Assembly (NCBI GenBank): GCA_030149525.1
Contig: JASBRJ010000025.1
Coordinates: 1 to 41,395, forward strand
Direction: 5' to 3'
Source: a bacterium
Lineage (GTDB): Bacteria > Vulcanimicrobiota > Xenobia > Xenobiales > JADMJV01
DNA: 41,395 nt
The position numbers were made by a program, and so were the translations under genes. The notes under the pieces were generated by a model. The model worked only from the letters and a program-made list of their open reading frames with translations. It was not told where the DNA came from and ran no database searches. This document shows, in pieces, positions 32,201 through 38,777 of the stretch. How positions within the stretch are numbered: the stretch's first letter is position 1; each line of letters opens with the position of its first letter.

Positions 32201-32628
32201 CGAATCTCTACCGACTCCCGGTCGTCGGGCAAGATTAACCTGAGTGGAAACTCGTCTTCTCCGAGCAAAAACGGAATCATGATCTGAACGCGCTCTCGTG
32301 GCGCCAGAGAAAACTCATTGACGGTGCGGGTGAACCCTGAGCCGTTGCGATCAACCAGGGCATCGTAATTCGAACTGTAGCTGTTGCCGCTTCCGGTCTT
32401 CAAACGAAACAGACTCTTCCAGTCGAAATAAAGCGACTCTTTGGCCTGACTTCTCAGCTTGGCGTGAACTAGAAGATTTTTCCTGTCGCGGGTTAACTCC
32501 CAATTGAGAAGGCGAACTTCCACATCCTGATTCTGGAAAGTGAGCGGGTAGCTCCACGGCTTTGACTCCGCCAATGCCGGGAAAAGGCAAAGCCCAAGCA
32601 GAAGAACGAGTGTTACGTAAAATCTCAT
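32197..32628 (-). CDS. Small exported protein, beta-sandwich-like
   Basis: A 143-residue protein with a Sec signal peptide (MRFYVTLVLLLGLCLFPALA, cleavage near ALA-ES). The mature part is rich in strands (QDVEVRLLNWELTRDRKNLL, EFSLAPRERVQIMIPFLLGE) and resembles DUF4352-like Ig-fold proteins, in which a conserved acid- and aromatic-rich sheet binds surface partners; this is a tentative match. It is 12 bases after the stop of the Gly-rich membrane gene and probably in its operon. No strong ribosome site is seen. Its stop overlaps the stop of the convergent 30647 gene. Confidence 0.65.
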   Translation of the reverse strand: MRFYVTLVLLLGLCLFPALAESKPWSYPLTFQNQDVEVRLLNWELTRDRKNLLVHAKLRSQAKESLYFDWKSLFRLKTGSGNSYSSNYDALVDRNGSGFTRTVNEFSLAPRERVQIMIPFLLGEDEFPLRLILPDDRESVEIR

Positions 32629-32640
32629 TTCAAGGAGATT

Positions 32641-33141
32641 TTACCCCTTTTTGTTAGCGTGGTGAATCCCGACAGCTGTTATGCCTCCGGCGGCGACAGC
32701 GCCCACCGCAGTGGCCACAGCAACACCGGTCCATCCGAAGTTAGCTCCGATAGGAGAGAGGATCATGGCTCCCAAACCAGCTGCACCGGCTGCCACGGCG
32801 GTTGTCAGGCCGGTGAGGATAGGATGCCCGTTAAACTCTTCCTTAGCGCTGTTGTAGGCCCAGGCTCCGACTCCCACTGCCGTAGCGACGGGAACAACCG
32901 AGACAGCTAGACCCGTGGCTAAACCCGCTCCCAAGAACTGATGGCCAAGGGCACCTACCGCAGTAGGAAGTGCGATAGCTCCGCCGACGACCGCAGCGTT
33001 GGCCAGCGGAACCCAGGATTCGTACTTCTCGGTCGGCTCCTGAGATTGCTGTTGCTCAGCGGGGGCTTTTGAAGACTCGGCCTTTCCAGCCGGCTGAGAG
33101 AGGGTGGGGCGAAATTTGATTTGAGACGATGGAATATTCAT
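32641..33141 (-). CDS. Gly/Ala-rich membrane protein with flexible N-terminus
   Basis: A 166-residue protein. The first 45 residues are hydrophilic and disordered (MNIPSSQIKFRPTLSQPAGK, then a Ser/Ala/Gln/Glu stretch). From residue 46 on there are three or four hydrophobic, Gly/Ala-rich helices with small-xxx-small patterns (GAIALPTAVGALG, VAAGAAGLGAMIL, VATAVGAVAAGGITAVG), like glycine-zipper membrane proteins. These can form pores or line membranes. No family is recognised. It has no cleavable signal and is probably inserted by its helices. It is followed 12 bases later by the exported Ig-like protein. Confidence 0.65.
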   Translation of the reverse strand: MNIPSSQIKFRPTLSQPAGKAESSKAPAEQQQSQEPTEKYESWVPLANAAVVGGAIALPTAVGALGHQFLGAGLATGLAVSVVPVATAVGVGAWAYNSAKEEFNGHPILTGLTTAVAAGAAGLGAMILSPIGANFGWTGVAVATAVGAVAAGGITAVGIHHANKKG

Positions 33142-33193
33142 AGCTCACTCACTCTAGCTCAGTGGGGCTGAGACTTGTTTAACCTGGAATGAA

Positions 33194-34660
33194 CTAGTCG
33201 ACAAACACGGGGAGAGCTTCCAGTTTTGCACCGTCTAGCCCGGGAAGAACTCGGAAATTGAGGGGGACGTCGGAACGGGAGAGCTGATTCGGAGAGGGAA
33301 GTCCCTCTATCTCTTTGTCCACATCCTTGCCCAAGTGAGCCAGATGTATGAGCTTGCCTGTTTCATCATAGGAGAGACTGAGCCCCGCCGTGACATCGAG
33401 AGCCAGAGGGCCCCAGCCACCGGCGTTCTCCACCGAGACTTCTTCGGTGAGGAGAAATTCGTGGGTTGTTCGACCGGTGGAATCCGTGACGGAACGAGCC
33501 AAAGTGTAGTCTGGAAGACCGAGCTTCTGTAAGACCTGGGCCGGAGTCCCCTGGGGCAAAGGTTGATTCAATTCGTCTAGAGCATCGGGGCCCAGGATGC
33601 CGGCCGACTGGAAGCCTGCCAGAAGCGCTTCCTTGTGTTGGCCACCCGTCAACTGACAAGCTCTTAACATGGCTTGGCCAACATCGGCAAATCGCGCTTT
33701 GTTAGGGGCACTCATGGTGAGCCCTTTGACCAGACAACGACCCACCACGTCTCCGGCCCGACCAAGCGCGTCTTCAGCGTCCATGCCTTGGGCGCAATAC
33801 TGATCAAAAACTGCCACAACCGAATTGTAGAAACCTCGAGTGAATATCTGGCAAAAGCTGTGAGACTCGGCACTCAGGACATCACGTGGACCGTCGTTTG
33901 GAAGCGTCTCCGGAGGCTGGTAGCGGAAAGAGTTGTTGGCGTTGCGTAAATACGGGAAGTCGTCGTTAGGATTTCGATTGGCCAGCCGAACCGCTTCTCC
34001 AAACTCTTCGGCGACCCGGGAAATGCAATTGTCCTTGGTAAGGTCGCCACCGGTCTCGGTCAAGGCGTCTCGCCTGTTTTCCGGTCGAGAGATGGTCAGG
34101 AGCATGGCTGCACAGTCTCCAATGGCCTCGTGCATCGCCTTGGTCTCTTTATCGAACGTTTTGCCCCATTGAGGACGGATTCCGTCCAGAAGGGCATGGC
34201 CTGTTTCGTGAGACACAACGTCGGCGGACTGCGCGGTGTGGACAGTTTTCTTCAGCGGACGAGAGTCGAAGGAGTAAAAGGCGATGGACTCATTCCAGCG
34301 GGCGTAATAGGCGTTCTTACCTTCCCCTGCGTGGGGGATAACGGCCAGATGGCTCCCCTCAAACGCCCAATCGATATCTCGGTCGGCGTATTCTGTAAAC
34401 AGTTCGGTAGTGCGCTGCGCCGAGACGAAGGCCTGTACCTGATTGAAGCGTTTGTTAGAAGGTTGGTACAGGTAGTTGCCGTCTTGATCCGCCCTGGCCT
34501 TGAACTCTCCCCGGCCGGTAACAATACCCACTCGGTCGCTCAGAAGCTCTCGACCGATGCTCTCCACCGGGAGTTGCTCCTGAGACTCCTGAGAAACAGC
34601 GGCGTCCTGGCGGTAGACGCTGACTCGAGAAAAGCCTGGATTTGAAGATAGCACTCGCAC
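33194..34660 (-). CDS. Thermolysin-like (M4-type) zinc metallopeptidase without signal peptide
   Basis: A 488-residue protein whose centre matches the gluzincin signature of thermolysin: VVSHETGHALLDG with HExxH at 151-155, and MHEAIGDCAAML in which Glu178 is the third zinc ligand. The 20-odd residue gap and the EAxxD are as in peptidase family M4. Upstream, NAYYARWNESIAFYSF also resembles the substrate-proximal strand of the M4 family. Usual M4 proteins have a signal peptide and a long propeptide; neither is visible here, and the first 45 residues are a polar, flexible segment. The start is a GTG at 34660 with AAGG upstream; a second GTG follows at 34654. A likely promoter is at 34694-34721. 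Confidence 0.8.
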   Translation of the reverse strand: MRVLSSNPGFSRVSVYRQDAAVSQESQEQLPVESIGRELLSDRVGIVTGRGEFKARADQDGNYLYQPSNKRFNQVQAFVSAQRTTELFTEYADRDIDWAFEGSHLAVIPHAGEGKNAYYARWNESIAFYSFDSRPLKKTVHTAQSADVVSHETGHALLDGIRPQWGKTFDKETKAMHEAIGDCAAMLLTISRPENRRDALTETGGDLTKDNCISRVAEEFGEAVRLANRNPNDDFPYLRNANNSFRYQPPETLPNDGPRDVLSAESHSFCQIFTRGFYNSVVAVFDQYCAQGMDAEDALGRAGDVVGRCLVKGLTMSAPNKARFADVGQAMLRACQLTGGQHKEALLAGFQSAGILGPDALDELNQPLPQGTPAQVLQKLGLPDYTLARSVTDSTGRTTHEFLLTEEVSVENAGGWGPLALDVTAGLSLSYDETGKLIHLAHLGKDVDKEIEGLPSPNQLSRSDVPLNFRVLPGLDGAKLEALPVFVD

Positions 34661-34693
34661 GCCTTAGATTGTAGCGCGCCCATCGACGAGAAA

Positions 34694-34721
34694 GTTATCG
34701 GTGATTTGAACAAGCGGTCAA
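34694..34721 (-). promoter_or_regulatory. Predicted promoter of the metallopeptidase gene
   Basis: On the minus strand: -35 TTGACC (34721-34716), 16-base spacer, -10 GATAAC (34699-34694), 34 bases before the GTG at 34660. Transcripts from here would not include the inverted-repeat element at 34729-34814. Confidence 0.4.
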
Positions 34722-34728
34722 TTCTCTC

Positions 34729-34814
34729 TTAAACCCCCGCACATAATTTTTCGCATAAAAGCTTCGTCTCAGGACGGTCGCTGACCAGGAGCGAAGATTG
34801 ATGCGGGGGTTTAA
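34729..34814. ncRNA. Nested inverted-repeat element: candidate structured RNA or MITE
   Basis: A perfect 13-bp inverted repeat, TTAAACCCCCGCA (34729-34741) and TGCGGGGGTTTAA (34802-34814), encloses 60 bases. Inside are a 5-bp stem CTTCG/CGAAG (34762-34766 with 34792-34796) and a 4-bp hairpin GGTC-GCT-GACC (34776-34786). The three nested stems suggest a folded RNA; the strand is unknown. Clean terminal repeats also fit a miniature transposable element, but no target-site duplication is visible. It lies in the 252-bp region between divergent genes at 34660 and 34913. Confidence 0.45.
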
Positions 34815-34912
34815 CATAACCGTTTTATACTTTTTTGATATTTCTTTTTTAGGGTGAGACCATCGAAAATCACTCATCGGGGACATCGCCTCCCCAATAG
34901 TAGGAGAAACAT

Positions 34913-35188
34913 ATGCTCATCAAATCAGGACAGTTTCAATCCGTTGCTTCCGCCAACCGATACAACCCTCAGCAGAACCGGACCGCCTCCACTCAAGAGG
35001 ACGCACCCGCCGCTCCCACCGACTCCTTCACCTTTAGCGAGAGCGGCGACAAAGACGGTGCCAAGCTTTTCCTCGGGCTAGGAGTGATGGGTGCGGGCAT
35101 GATGTACGGCGCCCAGATGGGCACTTCGATGGCTCCCGTAGTGATGATGGGCTCCATGTTCGGTGGCTTGGCCATTATGTTCAGCTAG
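34913..35188 (+). CDS. Small protein with disordered N-terminus and Gly/Met-rich hydrophobic C-terminus
   Basis: A 91-residue protein. Residues 1-45 are polar and flexible (MLIKSGQFQSVASANRY, then AAPTDSFTFSESGDKDG). Residues 50-91 are hydrophobic with many Gly and Met residues (LFLGLGVMGAGMMYG, VVMMGSMFGGLAIMFS), probably two short membrane helices. The ATG at 34913 has AGGAG 8 bases upstream. No family is recognised. The N-terminal TDSFTFSES resembles SDTFQFGPS of the 30647 protein. A possible -10 (TATACT, 34826-34831) lies after the inverted-repeat element. Confidence 0.7.
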   Translation: MLIKSGQFQSVASANRYNPQQNRTASTQEDAPAAPTDSFTFSESGDKDGAKLFLGLGVMGAGMMYGAQMGTSMAPVVMMGSMFGGLAIMFS

Positions 35189-35248
35189 ACGTGACCAGTG
35201 AACATTCAACAAAGATAACCAAACCGTAACAAAACGGTAACATCCGGA

Positions 35249-35257
35249 TGCCATAAT
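35249..35257 (+). promoter_or_regulatory. Extended -10 promoter of the 35282 gene
   Basis: TGCCATAAT is an extended -10 (TG, one base, CATAAT) 25 bases before the ATG at 35282; transcription would begin near 35264. The ACCGT/ACGGT inverted repeat just upstream (35223-35238) may be an operator. The -35 is weak. Confidence 0.4.
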
Positions 35258-35281
35258 CAGAGGTGGACAAAAGGGGAGACT

Positions 35282-35635
35282 ATGCAACTCGATCACCACT
35301 CACTGATGCGGCACGCAGAAGATCTGCAAAAAAAACGTGATCTTTCACGGCTCGCTGTCAAATCCGGATCCGCCGGTCAGGTCAAAATCAAAACCAGGCC
35401 GGACGGTACGACGGTGAAGCTGAAGAGAGTCCGCCGGAAAAAGAAGCCTCAACCAGCGTCTCTTCAAAACCCCATCCCCTCTAAGGTCTTCGGCTCCGAC
35501 CGAGTCACCCTCACGTCTGAGCTCAATCAACCGGCCCCCGTGCAATCGAAACCGAATGCCATCTGGGCAAAGAGGCCCCGCTATCGCAGCCTTCAGCCCG
35601 GGCTCAAGAATCTGGTTGCCAAGGCTGTCCGTTAA
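35282..35635 (+). CDS. Small, strongly basic protein
   Basis: A 117-residue protein with many Lys and Arg residues, particularly VKIKTRPDGTTVKLKRVRRK and the following KKKPQPAS. The ends are flexible and the whole is likely to bind nucleic acid or acidic partners. ATG at 35282 has GGGGAG 4-9 bases upstream. No family is recognised. A 182-residue open frame covers the same DNA on the other strand but begins without a ribosome site and lacks protein-like composition, so I prefer this one. It is about 90 bases after the preceding small gene and may be a separate transcript. Confidence 0.6.
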   Translation: MQLDHHSLMRHAEDLQKKRDLSRLAVKSGSAGQVKIKTRPDGTTVKLKRVRRKKKPQPASLQNPIPSKVFGSDRVTLTSELNQPAPVQSKPNAIWAKRPRYRSLQPGLKNLVAKAVR

Positions 35636-35788
35636 AGACGACGCTCTCACGACGGTTTTCGAACAGAACCGAAACATTTCGACAAGCCTTTGTTCACAAT
35701 GTTTACCTTCCGCTAACAATCTTGGCCATGACAGCGTTCTGGAATATTGTATTTTATTCATGTGACGCACCTTAAGACCACAACAAAG

Positions 35789-36118
35789 ATGCTGAAAAAA
35801 AAGAAGCGACCTGCGTCGGTCACTCATCCGAGCGGGGAATGCCGATTTCACCTGGCTAAGGCCATGGTTCTGGCCAACACCAACTTCAAGCAAAGAAGCG
35901 GGATAAACTCAGCAGCCAGCTTTCTTCTGGACGGTCACTCAGTGGATCTCTCGGAAGAGTTCGTGGAGCAAAAACCATCCATTCTCAGAAGCAGTGAGTG
36001 GGAGACGGATTGGACTCCACCCGCTCCTCGCTCATCTTCGGCGGGTATCATTCGCGTTTGCTGGCAATGCCCCGAGGAAACGAATCTCAACCAGACCCGC
36101 AGTAAGGTTACTGAATAG
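35789..36118 (+). CDS. Hypothetical protein
   Basis: About 109 residues from the ATG at 35789 (GTG at 35762 is in the same frame). It starts MLKKKKRPASVTHPSGECRF and has an HLAKAMVLANTNFKQRSGIN helix, then an acidic, Ser/Pro-rich end. No family is recognised and no Shine-Dalgarno is visible. A promoter-like pair, TTGGCC (35722) and TATTGT (35745) with a 17-base spacer, lies upstream. It overlaps the convergent TPR gene by 11 bases at its 3' end. The region 35636-35788 holds nothing else I can identify. Confidence 0.4.
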   Translation: MLKKKKRPASVTHPSGECRFHLAKAMVLANTNFKQRSGINSAASFLLDGHSVDLSEEFVEQKPSILRSSEWETDWTPPAPRSSSAGIIRVCWQCPEETNLNQTRSKVTE

Positions 36119-36479
36119 CAGCCAGGGCCAGGTCCAGTTCTTCATTGCCGAATTCGGCAGCCAGCTCCCGAGCTCTGTCGAAATTGGTTTGGGCCAGATT
36201 TTCTCGACCGAACGCCTGAAAGACTCGACCCCGGTCCAGGTGGCACCAGGCCTCCATCACGGTTCCACGCCATTTGTGTTCAACCAAGAGGTATTCTGCA
36301 TCGTTAAGAGCATCCTGGGCCTTCAAGAAATCTCCCCGCCGGGCCAGCACATGACCCAGAACTCCGTAGAGACGGAAGAGAGCTTCCACGTCGCCGGACT
36401 TCTTCAGGCTCATGACATGAACTCTTAAACGGTGCTCCGTCCACTCCAAGTCGTTCTCATCACAAAGTTCTTCAAACAT
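36108..36479 (-). CDS. TPR-like helical repeat protein
   Basis: A 123-residue all-helical protein. Two or three TPR-like units can be seen: LYGVLGHVLARRGDFLKAQD, then ALNDAEYLLVEHKW and WCHLDRGRVFQAFGRENLAQ with TNFDRARELAAEFG. TPR units mediate protein-protein contacts. It has no signal peptide and no catalytic motif. It is transcribed away from the 36524 gene, with only 44 bases between the starts. It could be a chaperone or adaptor; the partner is not identified. Confidence 0.65.
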   Translation of the reverse strand: MFEELCDENDLEWTEHRLRVHVMSLKKSGDVEALFRLYGVLGHVLARRGDFLKAQDALNDAEYLLVEHKWRGTVMEAWCHLDRGRVFQAFGRENLAQTNFDRARELAAEFGNEELDLALAAIQ

Positions 36480-36484
36480 ATCGC

Positions 36485-36512
36485 TTGCCAGTTCCTCTCA
36501 GCAGGTTATAGA
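36485..36512 (+). promoter_or_regulatory. Predicted promoter giving a nearly leaderless transcript
   Basis: TTGCCA (36485-36490), 16-base spacer, TATAGA (36507-36512). Transcription would start near 36519, only about 5 bases before the GTG at 36524, which has no Shine-Dalgarno. Confidence 0.4.
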
Positions 36513-36523
36513 CTATAGCTCTC

Positions 36524-37207
36524 GTGGCCCGACAACACAACACAAAAAGAGAACAGTTGCAAGAAATCCTGAAGGAAAGCTCTTTGGAGACAGACCAGCT
36601 TCTCCAAGAGTTCTGCACTCGCTTCTGTCAACCACCATTTCCCCGTACTCTAGGTTCGGCTCCCCTTTGGATCGAGATCTGGCCAAGGCTTGACGCTCAG
36701 GGTCGAGAGATGGCCTTCCATCTCCCCGATCCTTGCTTGAACCACATCGAAAGTCGCATGCGTAAGACAGAGCGTGCGGAGGTGATCAGATCCGGGATCC
36801 TAAGACTGCTCAACTTTGACCAAACCCTGTTTTTGGAAGGTCTTCGCCTCTACCCCCACGCCGTTTGTCGGACGGCCGAAGCGATCGGGCCTCTTGCTCC
36901 ACAAAAATGGGAAGAAGTCCTGGAAGATCTGGAGGACCATCGACTGTTTCAAGATCAAGGTGAGGTTACAGAAGAGAATTTCTGGAATATCGTCGATCGT
37001 CTCATCGACTTTCGAGAACTTCCTCAACCGGTGCTCGATTACGTCGACCTCGACCGACCTCGCAAAGAGGCTCCCCTGGACGAGTTCATCGCACAATCTC
37101 AGCGCTTCCTCTTGCGACGAAAAATCGAGAAGCTGCGCGGAGCAACCTATGAGAACTTGAGAGTCCATGGCGACACCCGAGTGATTGAGGCCGGAACCAC
37201 GCCATGA
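36524..37207 (+). CDS. Conserved-looking cytoplasmic protein, unknown function
   Basis: A 227-residue helical, charged protein from a GTG at 36524. It has no signal peptide, membrane segment or recognised motif. Visible blocks are TKREQLQEILKESSLETDQL, FCQPPFPRTLG with a Cys pair near residues 31-35, and FIAQSQRFLLRRKIEKLRG near the end. Its stop overlaps the start of crcB (ATGA), so the two are made together. It might act in regulation or in assembly linked to fluoride resistance, but this is only from position. I cannot assign a family. Confidence 0.6.
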   Translation: MARQHNTKREQLQEILKESSLETDQLLQEFCTRFCQPPFPRTLGSAPLWIEIWPRLDAQGREMAFHLPDPCLNHIESRMRKTERAEVIRSGILRLLNFDQTLFLEGLRLYPHAVCRTAEAIGPLAPQKWEEVLEDLEDHRLFQDQGEVTEENFWNIVDRLIDFRELPQPVLDYVDLDRPRKEAPLDEFIAQSQRFLLRRKIEKLRGATYENLRVHGDTRVIEAGTTP

Positions 37208-37608
37208 AGGAGATACTTCTGGTGGGCCTCGGGGGCTGCCTAGGCGCCCTCGCCCGCTACGGTCTATCCAAACTTCTTCAACCGGCCAACCCTCATCCGT
37301 TTTTCTCGGCCGGAACATTGACCGCCAACGTGCTCGGTTGCATGTTGATGGGATTTCTTGTGGTGCTGTTCGCCCAAGACATGGAAGAGGGTTATCGAGA
37401 GGCGTTAGTGGCCTTCATCCTCACCGGTTTTCTGGGCAGCCTGACCACCTTCTCCACCTTCATCCTGGAGTTTTTCAAACTCTCTCAGACCCCAGGAGTC
37501 AAGCTAGCCTTCAGCCATCTCGCAGCCCATCTCTGCACCGGCCTGTTCGGGTTGTGGGCAGGTCACGCCCTGGGCCAAAAAATCTTCGGCCTCACAAACT
37601 TCCAATAA
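37204..37608 (+). CDS. crcB: Fluoride channel CrcB (Fluc)
   Basis: A 134-residue protein with four helices and the family blocks GGCLGALARYGL, GTLTANVLGCMLMG and TGFLGSLTTFSTF; the last carries the phenylalanines and the sodium-binding TTFS break of the Fluc channel. It exports fluoride passively as a dimer across the inner membrane. The ATG overlaps the stop of the 36524 gene (ATGA). The 3' end overlaps the convergent zinc-ribbon gene by 17 bases. No fluoride riboswitch motif was evident upstream of the operon. Confidence 0.93.
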   Translation: MKEILLVGLGGCLGALARYGLSKLLQPANPHPFFSAGTLTANVLGCMLMGFLVVLFAQDMEEGYREALVAFILTGFLGSLTTFSTFILEFFKLSQTPGVKLAFSHLAAHLCTGLFGLWAGHALGQKIFGLTNFQ

Positions 37609-38095
37609 TCAGGTCGGAGACGGCGTCGATCACCGAGCCGTGATCGTACTGATCTGAATCGGACTTGCTCCGAGTGCGCTGGACAAGGAGTCGAAGTTCC
37701 CCCTGATCGAGCCAGATGCCGTGGGCGGAGGGACAACCGTCGATCCAAATTCCCGTTTCCTCGAATTGGTAGTTATTCATCTCTTCCGCGCACTCCGGAC
37801 ACTTTCGACTCACTCGAGAGGGTGCGAAGGTGTTTCCTATAGTGGCGTGACCGTCGGACTCCACGGTGTCACAGTTCTCCACTTTATGGGCGACCTGTTC
37901 CAAAATTTCTTGAAGTTGAGAGGCGGAAAGCCAAATTCCTCGACATTCCGGGCAACGCTCCAGCAGACGTGGTCCCATATTCTCGGCCACCAGGCTCTTT
38001 TGACAATCGTGACAAATATGAGAACTTTCAGGTTCGTTGCCGCGGTTACGCTGAAACATTCTCTTGAAGAAATTTGACACACTATCTTTTTTCAT
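37592..38095 (-). CDS. Double TFIIB-type zinc-ribbon protein
   Basis: A 167-residue protein with two zf-TFIIB units. The first has ICHDCQKSLV, then ERCPECRGIWLSASQLQEIL. The second has KCPECAEEMNNYQFEETGIW followed by DGCPSAHGIWLDQGELRLL. In the second ribbon the last Cys of the CPxC knuckle is replaced (CPSAH), so a His may complete the zinc site. The domain's function is not known. The start at 38095 has no ribosome site; an ATG at 38059 follows CAAGAG and is the alternative. It is divergent from the PilZ gene. Confidence 0.8.
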   Translation of the reverse strand: MKKDSVSNFFKRMFQRNRGNEPESSHICHDCQKSLVAENMGPRLLERCPECRGIWLSASQLQEILEQVAHKVENCDTVESDGHATIGNTFAPSRVSRKCPECAEEMNNYQFEETGIWIDGCPSAHGIWLDQGELRLLVQRTRSKSDSDQYDHGSVIDAVSDLIIGSL

Positions 38096-38120
38096 ATAGT
38101 AAATATTCTAAGCTATTTCT

Positions 38121-38136
38121 ACCTTGCAGACAAGGT
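38121..38136. promoter_or_regulatory. Inverted repeat before the PilZ gene
   Basis: ACCTTG (38121-38126) and CAAGGT (38131-38136) are perfect 6-bp arms around CAGA, in the 64-bp region between divergent genes. It could be an operator; a 6-bp match can also arise by chance. Confidence 0.3.
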
Positions 38137-38159
38137 TGTATGGAGACTTGGGGATCGTT

Positions 38160-38777
38160 ATGTTTGACAAATTCATGGGTGGCCAACTCGTTCAGATGGT
38201 TGAATACAGGCAGGGCGACCTCCTTTATCGTGCTAAAAAGGCTACTCCCATCGGTCCGGACCAGGCGCTCCGAGTAGCCGGCCTCAACGGCAAAAAAACG
38301 AAAGTCGTAGCGGCCGTCACCTGCGCCCGCCCCCTCGAAGGCGGAGACTTCCTCTGCGTCGCTCAAGTCCACGACCTGGCCCAACAACGCGAACTCTCCA
38401 AGTTATGTCCCGCTTCGGCCAACCCCGACAGCAAGCTCAGACAGCATCCCAGAAACGAACGGAAAGTGGAAATCACCTGTAATGATCGAGCCGCGACCTC
38501 CATCGATATCAGCGAGGGCGGGCTTCAGGTAGAGACTGAGGACCACCTTGAAGAAGGCCAGGTCCTCTCTCTTAAGCTTATGGAGGGGCTGACCTGTCAG
38601 GCTCGAGTGGCCTGGGTCAAAGGGACCAGAGCGGGCCTGGAGTTTCAGGAGGTGGACGACGCCACCAAGATCCTGCTAACTCGCTTTGCCAGCGGGCGTA
38701 TCATTCCCACAGCCAGCAAGCCCCCCAAACGCCTCAAAGTGATCGCCCCGCCCGATTACCACTCCCTATCGGAGTGA
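38160..38777 (+). CDS. PilZ-domain protein (c-di-GMP binding)
   Basis: A 205-residue protein. The C-terminal PilZ domain has the two ligand motifs: HPRNERK (RxxxR type, near residue 99) and SIDISEGGLQ (D-x-S-x-x-G type), followed by LSLKLMEGLTCQARVAWVKG and GLEFQEVDD. These bind cyclic di-GMP, so it is likely a c-di-GMP sensor. The first 85 residues (LVQMVEYRQGDLLYRAKKA) are an extra domain of unknown role. I choose the ATG at 38160 (GGGG 6 bases upstream) over a TTG at 38124. PilZ proteins often control pili, which fits the pilin clusters in this window, but no physical link is shown. Its 3' end overlaps cofH by 12 bases. Confidence 0.88.
   Translation: MFDKFMGGQLVQMVEYRQGDLLYRAKKATPIGPDQALRVAGLNGKKTKVVAAVTCARPLEGGDFLCVAQVHDLAQQRELSKLCPASANPDSKLRQHPRNERKVEITCNDRAATSIDISEGGLQVETEDHLEEGQVLSLKLMEGLTCQARVAWVKGTRAGLEFQEVDDATKILLTRFASGRIIPTASKPPKRLKVIAPPDYHSLSE

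Noticed and set aside
34729-34814. Rho-independent terminator at the 13-bp inverted repeat
   Set aside because: The 60-base interior and absence of a T run on either side make a simple terminator unlikely.
35345-35893. 182-residue open frame on the minus strand
   Set aside because: It overlaps the basic-protein gene at 35282, which has a good ribosome site and promoter; composition of the minus-strand product looks like a shadow.
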